In this document: positions 44,247 through 54,186 of the stretch, one piece after another
How positions within the stretch are numbered: position 1 is the first letter of the stretch
Layout of the letters: every line of letters begins with the position of its first letter
Assembly (NCBI GenBank): GCA_003013855.2
Contig: PVNU02002818.1
Coordinates: forward strand, 1 to 64,000
Length of the DNA: 64,000 nucleotides
DNA from: Liriodendron chinense
Lineage: Eukaryota; Streptophyta; Magnoliopsida; Magnoliales; Magnoliaceae
Direction: 5' to 3'
Made by a program: the position numbers and the translations under genes
Notes under the pieces: generated by a model
What the model saw: the letters and a program-made list of their open reading frames with translations, nothing else
The model's database searches: none
What the model was told of the DNA's origin: nothing

Positions 44247-44272
44247 GGTAGTGGTAAAATTTTGATACATTT

Positions 44273-45226
44273 TGATGAGGACACAAGGCCATTTCAAGTG
44301 TACCAACGAAGGAAGCACGCGCCATCCACAAGTACCATCCTTGTGGATAGGCGACTATTGAGGAGCTGAAGACCCTCCACACGTGATCACACACATAGAA
44401 GACCCCATCCAGGGAGGACACGTGTATAGGAAAAATGAAGAAAATGACTGAAGAGCTGAAGACTTCGGTCGCCCGACCATTGCCTTTGTGCGCCCGATCG
44501 GGCGCCCAAACTTAGCCTCTCGAGCGCCCGAAACTCTCTGGACGTTTTTTGACGTATTCGGGTGCCCGATCGGGCACCTGACCGAGCGCCCGAACTTTTG
44601 CGCAGTTTTCCTTAGTTACGCGTTTTTGCTTAGTTCGAGGGTAGTTTAGTACTTTTATGTCTTTTATTTGGTTATTTAAGAGGGCTATGCCCTAAATACG
44701 AAAATTAACTTTTGATATTGATTAATGAAAGCCTCTTTGAGTTTCCTTCTGCCTCCTCTCTCTCTCATGGTGATTCTTCTCTTCTCTTGATCTTCTTCTT
44801 CTGATTTCTTCTTGAGCCCCTCCAACTTCTTCCAGGTATTTTCTCTTCTGTTATTATCATTCTAAACTTCTGCTTTGATTATTCCCTACGATCTAAACCT
44901 TGAGAATCGATCCAAACCCTAAATCCCCAAATTCTCAAATCCCTAATCCGAGAAACCTCCTGGTTCTTCGGACTAGTGATCAACATTGATCGATTGGGTA
45001 TAACCATGCAAGATCGGGAGGTTCCATACCTCGCCGGATCCAACCTATGCATTATTTGAATCCCCTACTCCATGGTTGTGATGATGGCCCGTTCCATTGC
45101 ATGTTTTCCTTATGTTTTTCTTAGTTTATGATGATTTATGCTAGATTTCATTATTATTATTGCTTTTACTTCCGCTGAATAATTGTGTTCATGAGCATGC
45201 ATCATATTTAGGGCTGTCTTGCATCA
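44273..45226 (+). repeat. 5' LTR of the chromovirus (954 bp)
   Basis: Starts TGATGAGGACACAAGG and ends GTCTTGCATCA. U3 has GGGCGCCCGA-type motifs (44455-44600). TTATTTAAGAGGG at 44673 may be the TATA region. The first ~65 bp reads as the end of the pol frame (see 49905-50336), but in this copy a 4-bp insertion (ACGC, about 44312) shifts it. Confidence 0.9.
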
Positions 45227-45230
45227 AATT

Positions 45231-45242
45231 TGGTATCAGAGA
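45231..45242 (+). promoter_or_regulatory. Primer binding site (tRNA-Met initiator type)
   Basis: TGGTATCAGAGA, eleven of twelve bases of the standard site, four bases after the LTR end. Confidence 0.85.
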
Positions 45243-45517
45243 ATAGGCTTTCATGGTTTGTGTCTAGATCGAGTTATCAAATTAGGGTTTTGATTTTTAG
45301 GTTTAATTTAGGAAAGTCCAAATTTAGAAAGTTTTCAATTTTAAAAACTTTTCAATTTTAGAAAGTTTCCTAATTTGGAAAATTTCCAGATTTGAGTCGT
45401 TTTCTGTTTTAATTTATTGTGTCAGTTCATATTAGTTTTGCATCCATCGCATCCATCTTGTGAGTCAAAATACCTAGTGGTCTAGTTGGGTAGAGTTTTG
45501 GTTCAAGTCTTATTTGT

Positions 45518-46196
45518 ATGCCCAGTAGGAGAGGTAGAGGTTTCGGACTTCGGCCTATTATGAGTAACGAGCAGTTATCTGAGCAACTTGCTCAATTGAT
45601 ACAAAAGGTAACCACCTTAGAGGCAAGTCACAAGCGTGATTTTGCCAGCCTTGAGGACCAGATCACCACTACCAGGACCAAGGTTGAGCAACTAGAGGCG
45701 TCCCAAAGGGAAAAACCCCGCTGTTGGGGATGATGCGTACTCCCAAGTGGGAGGAATCATAGAGGAACGCGCTGTCACACGTGGAGGTGGTGAAAATGGG
45801 GATCATGGTAACGGTCGTGGTGTTGTGCGAGAGGCACGAGCCACATATGATCATCAAGACCACTATGATCCAGATGAGCGTGCGATGAAGAATGTTAGAG
45901 TCGAGGCCCCGAGTTTTGATGGGCGCTTAGACCCCAAGGCATTCCTTGACTGGGTTGGTGACATGGACCACTACTTTGAGTGGTATGGCATGTCAGAAAA
46001 CCGTCAAATGCGGTTTGCTAAGATGAAGCTTGTGGGTCAAGCCAAGCTCTTTTGGACCAACACTAAGCGTAGGATAGAAAGAGTTGGTAGAGCCCCTATC
46101 ACACATTGGTATGAGATGAAAGAGAAGTTGAAGGAGAAGTACCTTCCCCTCTCATACCGTCAGAAGCTCCTTGACCAATGGCAATCCTTGCGCTAA
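45518..46196 (+). pseudogene. Chromovirus gag, N-terminal part
   Basis: 45518-45733 starts MPSRRGRGFGLRP and has a coiled-coil-like stretch (LAQLIQKVTTLEASHKRDF). A frameshift leads to 45747-46196 with the gag core: VRVEAPSFDGRLDPKAFLDW, MRFAKMKLVGQAKLFW, WYEMKEKLKEKYLP and LLDQWQSLR. TAA then stops the frame where relatives continue with QG(N/S)MS. Confidence 0.9.
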
Positions 46197-46202
46197 GGGT
46201 CA

Positions 46203-47234
46203 ATGTCTGCCGCTGACTACATCGCTAAGTTTGAAGAATATGTGATGCGATGTGATATCCAAGAAGACCCTTTAGTAACGCTCTCACGTTTTAAGACGGG
46301 CCTTCATGTGGATCTTCAGCGAGAACTTATGACTCAGCCCTTAACGGACTTGGATGAAGCATATCAAGTCGTCCAAGAGTTAGAGCAATATCTAAAGACT
46401 CCTGTAGTTCGTCGTTTCGAGTCCCGAGACTCCAGTGCTAGATCTAGTTCCCAGGGGACTAGGCCTAATGTTGGCAGTCAACCTAGGGCACAGGCGACCA
46501 TTCCGCCTAGACCTAGGGAGGACAAGGGCAAAGGGGTTCTTGGTGCCGGTCCTAGCAACACGAGCCAAGTGAGGTGTTATGAGTGTGGCAATCTGGGCCA
46601 CATGTCCAATCAGTGTCCTACGAAGAACCGTGGGAAAACCTTAGTTATAGGCGAGTCCCACGAGGGTGGAGATGACCAGGGTGATTATGAAGTTGAAGAG
46701 TATCACCCTGAAGGAGGACTTACTGATGATGAAGAGTTAGATGGAGAAGCAACGCTTGCAGTAGTCAGGCGTGTGCTAGCTCAGTTTAGAAGTAGTGCTG
46801 ACTGGCGTCGAAGCACTATCTTCTACACTATTGCTAAGTGTGGTGAAAAGAATTGTAAGATGATAGTGGACAGTGGAAGTTGTCAGAATGTGATTTCCAC
46901 TAACACCTTAGATCTCTTGAAACTGAAACCCACACCTCATCCAGACCCATATAAAGTTTCGTGGGTTGACAAGACATCCCTACCTGTCACCCATCAATGT
47001 CTACTCCCCATCGAGTTTGAGTCGTACAAAGAGTCCCTGTGGTGTGATGTTTTACCTATGGATGTGGGGCATGTTATCCTAGGTAGACCATGGCTATTCG
47101 ATAATGATGTCACGATCTTTGGCCGTTCTAATGCGTGTACCTTCATGCATAATGGTAAAAAGATCAAACTTAACCCTATGCCACCTGAGAGCACACTAGG
47201 GAAGATGAGAAGGCAAGTGAGCCTAAAGGAGTAG
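46203..47234 (+). pseudogene. Chromovirus gag C-terminus, zinc knuckle and protease
   Basis: In frame with the preceding gag after its TAA. MSAADYIAKFEEYVMRC is the gag C-terminal domain. CYECGNLGHMSNQC is the CCHC knuckle (about residues 124-137). The retropepsin follows with MIVDSGSCQNVIS (catalytic Asp intact) and VILGRPWLFDND. 343 codons open. It ends at TAG 47232 before the linker to RT. Confidence 0.92.
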
Positions 47235-47305
47235 GGAAATCCAAGCCTAAGTCTCTACATATAATAAATGCAAGAGAGTTTGAAAAAGAGACAAGGAGGA
47301 TTCTA

Positions 47306-48662
47306 TGGTGTATGCCCTTGTGGCTAGAGAGATTACACCTGAGGTTCCATTAGAGTTACCCCGTGAGGTGACTTCGGTTCTAAAGGAATACAGTGATGTA
47401 TTTCCTGAAGATTTACCGAATGAGTTGCCACCTATGAGGAACATATAGCATGCCATTGATCTTGTCCTAGGGTCTACTCTACCGAACCTTCCTCACTACA
47501 GGATGAACCCTGCAGAACATGCAGAATTAAAGAGGCAAGTTGATGAGCTTCTGCAAAAGGGTTTCATCCAAGAGAGTATAAGCCCGTGTGCCGTGTCTGC
47601 ATTGTTGACGCCAAAGAAAGATGGCACGTGGCGCATGTGTGTGGACAGTCGTGCCATAAACAAAATTACTGTCAAGTACAGATTCCCCATACCTAGACTT
47701 GATGACATGCTTGACATAATGGCCAGGTCCACCATATTCTCTAAGATAGACCTCAAGAGTAGATATCACCAAATTCGTATATGCCCAGGGGATGAATGGA
47801 AAACTGCGTTTAAAACAAAAGATGGGTTGTATGAGTGGTTGGTCATGCCCTTTGGTTTGACTAATGCACCCAGTACGTTCATGCGGGTGATGACACAAGC
47901 TTTGAGGCCGTTCATGGAAAAGTTCCTACTGGTGTACTTTGACGACATCCTTATTTACAGTACGACTAAGGAATCACACCTTGAACATTTAAAGAAGGTT
48001 TGTAGCGTCCTTAGGAAGGAAAAGTTGTACGCTAATCTTAAGAAATGCGCATTCATGTCTAGCCAAGTTGTGTTCTTAGGATTCATAGTGTCATCTGAAG
48101 GGATGCGTGCAGACCCTGAAAAGGTCAGGGCCATAGTTGAATGGCCAGAACCGAGGAACATTCATGAGGTGCGAAGCTTTCATGGCCTAGCAACTTTCTA
48201 TCGCCGGTTCATTAGGAGTTTTAGCACGATCATGGCTCCCATTACAGAATGCATGAAAAAGGGAGAATTCGTGTGGTCTAAAGCCGCAGTCAAGGCTTTT
48301 AAGGAGATTAAGGGCAAAATGGTAGAAGCTCCTGTCATGCGTCTACCTGACTTTTCTAAAGTCTTTGAAATAGCGTATGATGCGTCTGGTGTCGGTATAG
48401 GTGGAGTGTTGAGTCAAGAAGGACACCCAGTGGCCTATTTCAGTGAGAAGCTGAACGAGGCAAAACAAAAATACTCCACGTACGACAAAGAATTTTATGC
48501 GGTAGTGCAATCCCTGAGACATTGGCGACACTATCTCCTACCGCAGGAATTCGTCTTGTTTTCTGACCATGAGGCTTTGAGATATTTGCATTCTCAGAAG
48601 AAACTCAACCCAAGGCATGCCAAGTGGGTAGCGTTTCTTCAGGAATATTCGTTTGTTTTGAA
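47306..48662 (+). pseudogene. Chromovirus reverse transcriptase and RNase H
   Basis: The frame begins with VYALVAREITPEVP and FPEDLPNELPPMR, is cut by TAG at 47446, then runs open from 47449. RT motifs: WRMCVDSRAINKITVKYRFP, FSKIDLKSRYHQI (relatives have SGYHQI, so a G>R change), MPFGLTNAPSTFM, LVYFDDILIYS, VVFLGFIVSSEG. RNase H: YDASGVGIGGVLSQ and TYDKEFYAVVQ, FSDHEALRYL. A one-base deletion near 48661 throws it out of frame with integrase. The trailing codons to 48732 are out of frame. Confidence 0.93.
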
Positions 48663-49886
48663 CACAAGGCCGAGGTTGAAAACAAACCAGCGGATGCCCT
48701 TAGTAGAAGAGTGGCGTTGCTCAACTCCTTGAGTGTAGAGGTAGTCGGGTTTGAGCAACTGAAAGATGAATACCCCACATGTCCTGATTTTGGGTGTACT
48801 TACGCGTCGCTCTCTAGTGACCAGCGTATTATGGGTGAATATGTTCTTAAAGATAGCTTCCTTTTCAAGGGAGACAGACTTTGCGTTCCCCGTATGTCCC
48901 TTCGTGAATTCCTCATCTGGGAGCTTCATTCAGGGGGGATAGCTGGCCATTTTGGTCGTGATAAGACCATTGCCCTTGTGAAGGATCGTTTCTATTGGCC
49001 AAGTCTCAAGCGAGACGTAGCCAAAGTTTTAGGGCAGTGTCGTACATGTCAACTAGCAAAGCAAAGAAAGCAAAATACCGGGCTGTATACGTCATTGCTA
49101 GTGCCACATGCTCTGTGGCAGGACATTAGTATGGACTTCGTGGTTGGGCTTCCCAAGACAATCAAAAAGCACGATTCCATTTTTGTCGTGGTGGACCGTT
49201 TCTCTAAAATGACGCATTTCCTCCCATGTTCGAAAACGTCAGATGCGTCTCATGTTGCTCGTATCTTTTTTTATGGTGTGGTGCGTCTCCATGGGTTACC
49301 TAAAACCATAGTGTCTAATCATGGTGTTCGATTTACTAGATATTTTTGGAAGACACTGTGGCACATTATGGGAACTCGTTTGCAATTCTCTACTGCTTAC
49401 CACCCACAAACAGACGGTCAAACTGAAGTGGTAAACCGTAGTCTTAGAAATCTTCTACGTTGTCTAGTGGGTGATCATGTTAAGACTTGGGACCTAATTT
49501 TACCAACTGCTGAATTTGCTTATAATAGGTCAGTAAATCGATCTACAGGGATGAGTTCATTTGAAGTTGTTAGTGGGTATAAACCTAGAATGCCAATAGA
49601 TCTCCTACCCATGCCTGTCACCCAAAGGTCTTCTGAATCAGCCGATGCATTTGCACGACATATCCATGAATTGCATACGCATATTAGACAGCGGATAAGT
49701 AAGAGTAATGATAATTATAAAATTTCAGCTGATTTTCATCGTAAACTGCAAGATTTTCAAGAAGGAGACTATGTAATGGTGAGGGTAATGCCAGAGTGGT
49801 TCTCACAGGGTTCCGCTAAGAAATTACAAGCACGTAGTGCTGGACCATTCAAGATAGTGCAGAAAATTGGGTCCAATGCGTATTAG
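48663..49886 (+). pseudogene. Chromovirus integrase
   Basis: Starts with HKAEVENKPADALSRR (end of the RNase H linker). Zinc-binding HHCC: ELHSGGIAGHFG ... CRTCQLAK. Core: ISMDFVVGLP with the first catalytic Asp, then VSNHGVRF where relatives have SDRD.RF, so the second catalytic Asp is replaced by Asn. The third motif is AYHPQTDGQTEVVNR with Glu. C-terminal GPFKIVQKIGSNAY is followed by TAG (49884) in place of a sense codon. Not catalytically competent. Confidence 0.93.
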
Positions 49887-49904
49887 ATTGACCTTCCATC
49901 TGAA

Positions 49905-50336
49905 ATGGGCATTAACCCGACTTTCAATGTAGAAGATCTAGTCCGGTCCCCTGACCCTACCATTGATCCATCATTTCATTCATGGCCCTACTCTGATTTT
50001 GCTTCACAACCCCTTCCACCCCTCCCTCCACCTATTGTCCATAAAGAAGAAATTGAAGAGATCTTGTATGATGAGATAGTATCTACAAGAGATGGAGGAT
50101 TCCAGAGGTATCTTGTCAAGTGGAGGAACAAACCACTTTCTGAATCTACATGGTTGACTGAAGCGGAAGTGCAGCGTGTTGATCCAGACTTACTAGAGCG
50201 TCACAAGAGTTTTAACTCGTCGGGGTCGAGTTTTTCTCACCCGAGGGGAGTTGATGAGGACACAAGGCCATTTCAAGTGTACCAACGAAGGAAGCGCCAT
50301 CCACAAGTACCATCCTTGTGGATAGGTGACTATTGA
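49905..50336 (+). pseudogene. Chromovirus C-terminus with chromodomain, running into the 3' LTR
   Basis: MGINPTFNVEDLV is the integrase tail. A chromodomain follows at about 50046-50210 (EEILYDEIVSTRDGGF, YLVKWRNKPLSESTWL, DLLERHKSF). In the family it can guide insertion by binding histone marks. The frame continues for 28 codons inside the 3' LTR (DEDTRPFQVYQRRKR.. to IGDY) before stopping at 50336, so coding and LTR overlap. Confidence 0.9.
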
Positions 50337-50460
50337 GGAGCTGAAGACCCTCCACACGTGATCACACACATAGAAGACCCCATCCAGGGAGGACACGTGT
50401 GTAGGAAGAATGAAGAAAATGACTGAAGAGCTGAAGACTTCGGGCGCCCGACCATTGCCT
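50252..50460 (+). repeat. Truncated 3' LTR of the chromovirus
   Basis: Matches the first ~213 bp of the 5' LTR with about four substitutions and one 4-bp indel. The match stops after GACCATTGCCT, and the following DNA is unrelated. Confidence 0.9.
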
Positions 50461-50830
50461 ACAAATGTTTATTTGGTCGCTTAATGGTTAACTAGTTTGG
50501 ATGACTTTGCTATTTGGAGAGAAGATTCAACACATTAAGAAAGCTCAATCTACCGGTAAGCAGTCCTTTTAGATCTAGCATCTAAACATGTTGTGTGTGA
50601 GAAGTGGTGGCTTATGCTAACCGCCATTGCCTTTTAGTATGTGTTCCAAGTTGGCATGATTGATATCTATGTTCTACCTTGAGGGGGAGTAGTAGAGTAT
50701 AAGATTTGAATGTAAAACTATACAAACTATATAAAGCTATATGGAAAAATTCATGTATATATATTAAGAATCTCTTACAGATCTTCCACCTTTTTTATAT
50801 ATTCATATCATTCTTAATGAAATAAACACA
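50461..50830 (+). mobile_element. Copia 3' scrap: polypurine tract and LTR start
   Basis: CTACCTTGAGGGGGAGTAG (50676-50694) is the classical Copia polypurine tract. The following TAGTAGAGTATAAGATTTG resembles an LTR start. Upstream text near 50580 (CTAAACATGTTGTGTGTGAGA) may be the last codons of RNase H. Too short to classify further. Confidence 0.5.
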
Positions 50831-51660
50831 ATATAGTTTCCCAAAATATAGTCCCCAAAACCCTAAAGGTGTGCATGCCATTGAAAACACAAATCAAATG
50901 AGTCCCACCATAATGGTGAGATGCCTTGAAAATTAGGTTTATACAATCATTAAGAAGACCACACCATAAAAAATAGTGAATATCCACAAAAAAACCTTTG
51001 AAATTCACACAATAGCCTATGTGATGGTTGGATTACCTTTATTCTTTCGAGTGACCCTTTTAGACAAGTTGGATCCATACACAAACCAAAGTGTGTTGGA
51101 TTTTTATGTGAAAGGCATTGGAATTTAATTTTAAAATCAAGATTTTATTAGGCCCTAATGGATCTCCATCCACATGATTATACAATGTTTCATAAAAACT
51201 TAAAATACTACTTTCAAAAGTGTAATTGTGCGTGAAAAAATCCGTCTATTCTTACTATTGTCAATTTCTTAAAGTAGAGAGTTTCTCTTCTATCTCATGT
51301 AGGAAATTGGAGAACCCCATCAAATCCTTTCATAGGGGTGAAGGGCCAAGTAGAGCCGTCCAAGAAGTGGAAGTGGATCCCACATCAGGGAGCATGTGCA
51401 CGTGTGATGGATGTGAGATAGGAACATTCTACCTTCTCTCTTTCTGACTCATATGTGGACGTCCGGGGGGCTAGAGATCTTTCTTCTAAGATAGGAGCTA
51501 CATATAATGAGGCATCAAGGTTTTAAGAGGTGAACCATATTTTGGTGCTCCACCACTTTACAAATTTTTGTGTACTGTGAAGGAAGCTTATTTACTTTCT
51601 TAATCAATGCATTTCAATTATCTAAATTCCCCCAATATCTATGGTCTCTCTTTGGGCAAT
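50831..51660. other. No gene recognised
   Basis: AT-rich DNA with short frames only. A block TAGGCCCTAATGGATC and ordinary intergenic text; no TIR or LTR found. Confidence 0.4.
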
Positions 51661-51664
51661 ATCA

Positions 51665-52060
51665 TGATGCACCAAAATGGCAAAAAAATGACAAACCAAG
51701 TCCGTCGAAAATCAAAATCAAAATAAGTGACGGCACTTATCCGTCCTGTTCGCCATGTGGAGAGAATTTCACCACAGATCATATCCGTGGCTAAATTGCC
51801 ACTGATTTCGTCCGTTGTATATAAACTTATTCATGGCAAAATTTTAAAAAAATCCGTTGCAAAACTCAAAACAATTCCCTATAATCACGGATTTTGTTCA
51901 TCATTTTAAAATTTTGCAATGGATAAGGTCCATGGATAATCTTAGGAGAAGCGACGAAGTTCAAAACTAGTGAAATCTAGACTTATTTAGAAATTTTCGA
52001 CGGTTTTAGCCCGTTGCTAAAATTTTGGCAAATAAAAAAATTAGATCAGGATGAAAATAT
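51665..52060. repeat. Possible CACTA remnant
   Basis: CACCAAAATGGCAAAAAAATG is followed by scattered CCGTCGAAAA, GTGACGG, CCGTGGC and CGACGGTTTTAGCCCGTTGC motifs. These resemble the hairpin motifs at the clear CACTA end at 62787. Strongly decayed. Confidence 0.4.
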
Positions 52061-52082
52061 ATAGAGGAATGTTTACGTGCCC

Positions 52083-52432
52083 ACCCGTTCTCACAATAAC
52101 TCATGAGCACTTTTGAGGACTCACCACGCGTGATGTGAGCCCAAAATTTGAGCCGTCCACATGATGCAGCACCCCAAAAAACCCCTAAGGCCCAACGTTC
52201 AACCTAATCTAAAACTAGTGGGCCGTAGCAGAAAGAGAGGCAAATCAAGGGAAGAAACTGTTTCCTTTTACCATGGCCCACCAAAGTTCTAGAATAGGTT
52301 CAAAGTTGGGCCTTAGAGGTTTTTTAGGGTGCTGCATCAGATGGACGGCTCAGATTTTGGGCTCACATCACGTGTGATGAGTCCTCAAAAAGTGCTCATG
52401 AGTTCTCGAGAGAACTGGTGCGCTGGTGAGCA

Positions 52433-52435
<3 letters not shown>
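52083..52435. mobile_element. Inverted-repeat element, ~350 bp
   Basis: Left CTCATGAGCACTTTTGAGGA, GATGTGAGCCCAAAATTTGA, CCGTCCACATGATGCAGCA, CCTAAGGCCCAAC. The right side gives the same in inverse order (GTTGGGCCTTAGAGG, TGCTGCATCAGATGGACGG, TTTTGGGCTCACATCACG, AAGTGCTCATGAG). Arms are about 110 bp. Its right end abuts a microsatellite. Confidence 0.75.
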
Positions 52436-52531
<96 letters not shown>

Positions 52532-52552
52532 TGAGAGAGAGAGAGAGAGAGA
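52436..52552. repeat. Self-complementary microsatellite (CT)n(TA)n(GA)n
   Basis: (CT)~27, then (TA)~12, then (GA)~20 with one interruption. The whole can fold as one long hairpin. It sits exactly between two inverted-repeat elements. Confidence 0.95.
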
Positions 52553-53101
52553 GGGAAAAGGTACTATGCGCTCGACCTCATGGAAGTTCCCATGAGGTCG
52601 AGCTGTGTGGGCCCCACTGTCATGTGTTATGGGCATCCATACCATCAGTCAGATGCATCACTCCGTGGTGGTCCATGGGCCTAAAACTCAGGCCAATCCA
52701 TGACTTGGGTGGGCCACACCATATAAAACAGTTAAGAGTGGATATCCACCCATTGAAACCTTTATGATCGTTTATAAGATTGACTGAGATCTGGTTGAGA
52801 AATCCAGCTCATCCATTGTGCGTGTCCCACTTAAACAAGAGGTCACACTAAGTTTCAACCGTATCCAAAACTCAGGTGGACCCCAACAATTGCTTTTAGA
52901 TATTGTAGGCATGATTTTACACTCTGTCAGTTGGTATGGCCCACTTGAGCTCCGGATACAGCTGATTTTTGGGATATCCCATAAACAATTGGGGACCCAC
53001 CAAATGCATGGTGTGGATGCCCATGACACATTACAGTGGGGCCCACACAACTCGACCTCATGAGAACTTCCCATGAGGTCGTGCGCATAGTACCTTTTCC
53101 C
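52553..53101. mobile_element. Inverted-repeat element with a hairpin inside each end, 549 bp
   Basis: Ends GGGAAAAGGTACTATGCGC and its inverse GCGCATAGTACCTTTTCCC match perfectly over 18-19 bp. Both arms then contain CGACCTCATGG..AAGTTCCCATGAGGTCG-type palindromes, GTGTGGGCCCCACTGT and ATGGGCATCCA. Non-coding; superfamily unknown. No target duplication was seen because the left flank is microsatellite. Confidence 0.8.
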
Positions 53102-53503
53102 ATACATATATGGGAATCTGTTGCACCTAATATTCATATTATCCAAATTAAAAAAGGAAATTCTGACCCTCACAAATCACAAATCATAATTATATCAATA
53201 TAAAACTTAAATCCCTTGTGTTTCCATCAACATGATACTTTCTAATATAACTCGCAAGAGAGAATACAAAAGGCAAATATGAATAGAAGATTCAAAACAT
53301 CTATTAGGCTTCTGTGAATGCATGGAGACCCAAACCAAATCCCCCTCCACAAATCTAGTGAAATCTAGGTTTTTCTACAAGTCCATTCACCATGAATCAA
53401 AATCCAGAACAATATAACTTGTGACCCTGAAACATAGACAAAAAAGGCTAAACCTTTTCTTCTGTCATTGAATGGCTAAAAGAACAAAGCATGCCAGATA
53501 GGG
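53102..53503. other. No gene recognised
   Basis: AT-rich DNA, downstream of the gene fragment below on its strand. No further exon of that gene was found here. Confidence 0.4.
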
Positions 53504-54186
53504 TTATCCTTCGCACTTCCCTTCAATTATCTGAACGAAAAGGAAGTAAGCTTTAGTTTCTCTTGAATTTAGGAACAAAACATAGATAAAATATATGGAA
53601 AATATTCAAATCAGTGCACATCCACTAAGCAAATGGATGGCATAGAGTCTCACAAACTTTACCTGAAGAACCTTGTACATGCAAGATTTCGGTCCGCCAG
53701 AAAAAGCAACAAATACAATGGGTATTGGCTTGACCCTTACTCCCTGCATTACACAAATGCCAAAAAAAAAGTATTAAGGAAAAGGTGACGAAAATCAGGT
53801 GCATCTAACATTAACTTACAAGGGGTGGAATTCCTTGAGCAATATGCTGAACAACCATAGACCACTGACTATTCCACATGTAAGGTCCAGCTACAGCTTG
53901 AAGAGCCATGGCACTCATGCTTCCCAAACTATTTAATGTACTGGAGACTGATTTGTTGAAAGAAAATAACGAAGAGAAGTGCAAAAACAAGAGCATAAAA
54001 TCCAGAAAAAGACAATGGAAAGCACAAGAATGTTGGGGCGCTGCACAAGACAGTGGAAGTTTGTTGAAAGTTTCAGCTAGGCTGACTGAATAAGTGTTGG
54101 GACACTGCACAAGTGCCGCAAGGGTGAAAGTGCCCAAGTCCACAACATACGGCTTCCTTACTCTTGCAGCAGAATCGGCAAACTTC
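53504..54186 (-). pseudogene. DUF829/TMEM53-like gene fragment, exons with intact splice sites, truncated
   Basis: Minus-strand exons 54186-53820 (122 codons), 53743-53663 (27 codons) and 53530 onward join in phase 0 with AG acceptors and GTAAGT / GTAAAG donors. The second exon (KPIPIVFVAFSGGPKSC, MYKVLQ) and third (IIEGKCEG) match from memory a plant alpha/beta-hydrolase-like DUF829 protein. The third stops after eight codons where relatives continue, so the gene is cut there. The first exon (KFADSAARVRKPYVVDLG..) is not what I expect upstream in that family, and I do not recognise it. Probably a broken gene, possibly with an alien exon. Confidence 0.55.

Larger units (their letters stand above)
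44273..50460 (+). mobile_element. Chromodomain Ty3/Gypsy (chromovirus), nearly complete, inactivated
   Basis: Order: 5' LTR, tRNA-Met primer site, gag, zinc knuckle, protease, RT, RNase H, integrase, chromodomain, truncated 3' LTR. Disabling lesions: frameshift near 45735, TAA at 46194, TAG at 47232 and 47446, one-base loss near 48661, TAG at 49884, and a substituted integrase catalytic residue. The 3' LTR is cut after 209 bp. Clade within chromoviruses (CRM, Galadriel, Tekay or Reina) is not decided. Confidence 0.95.
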
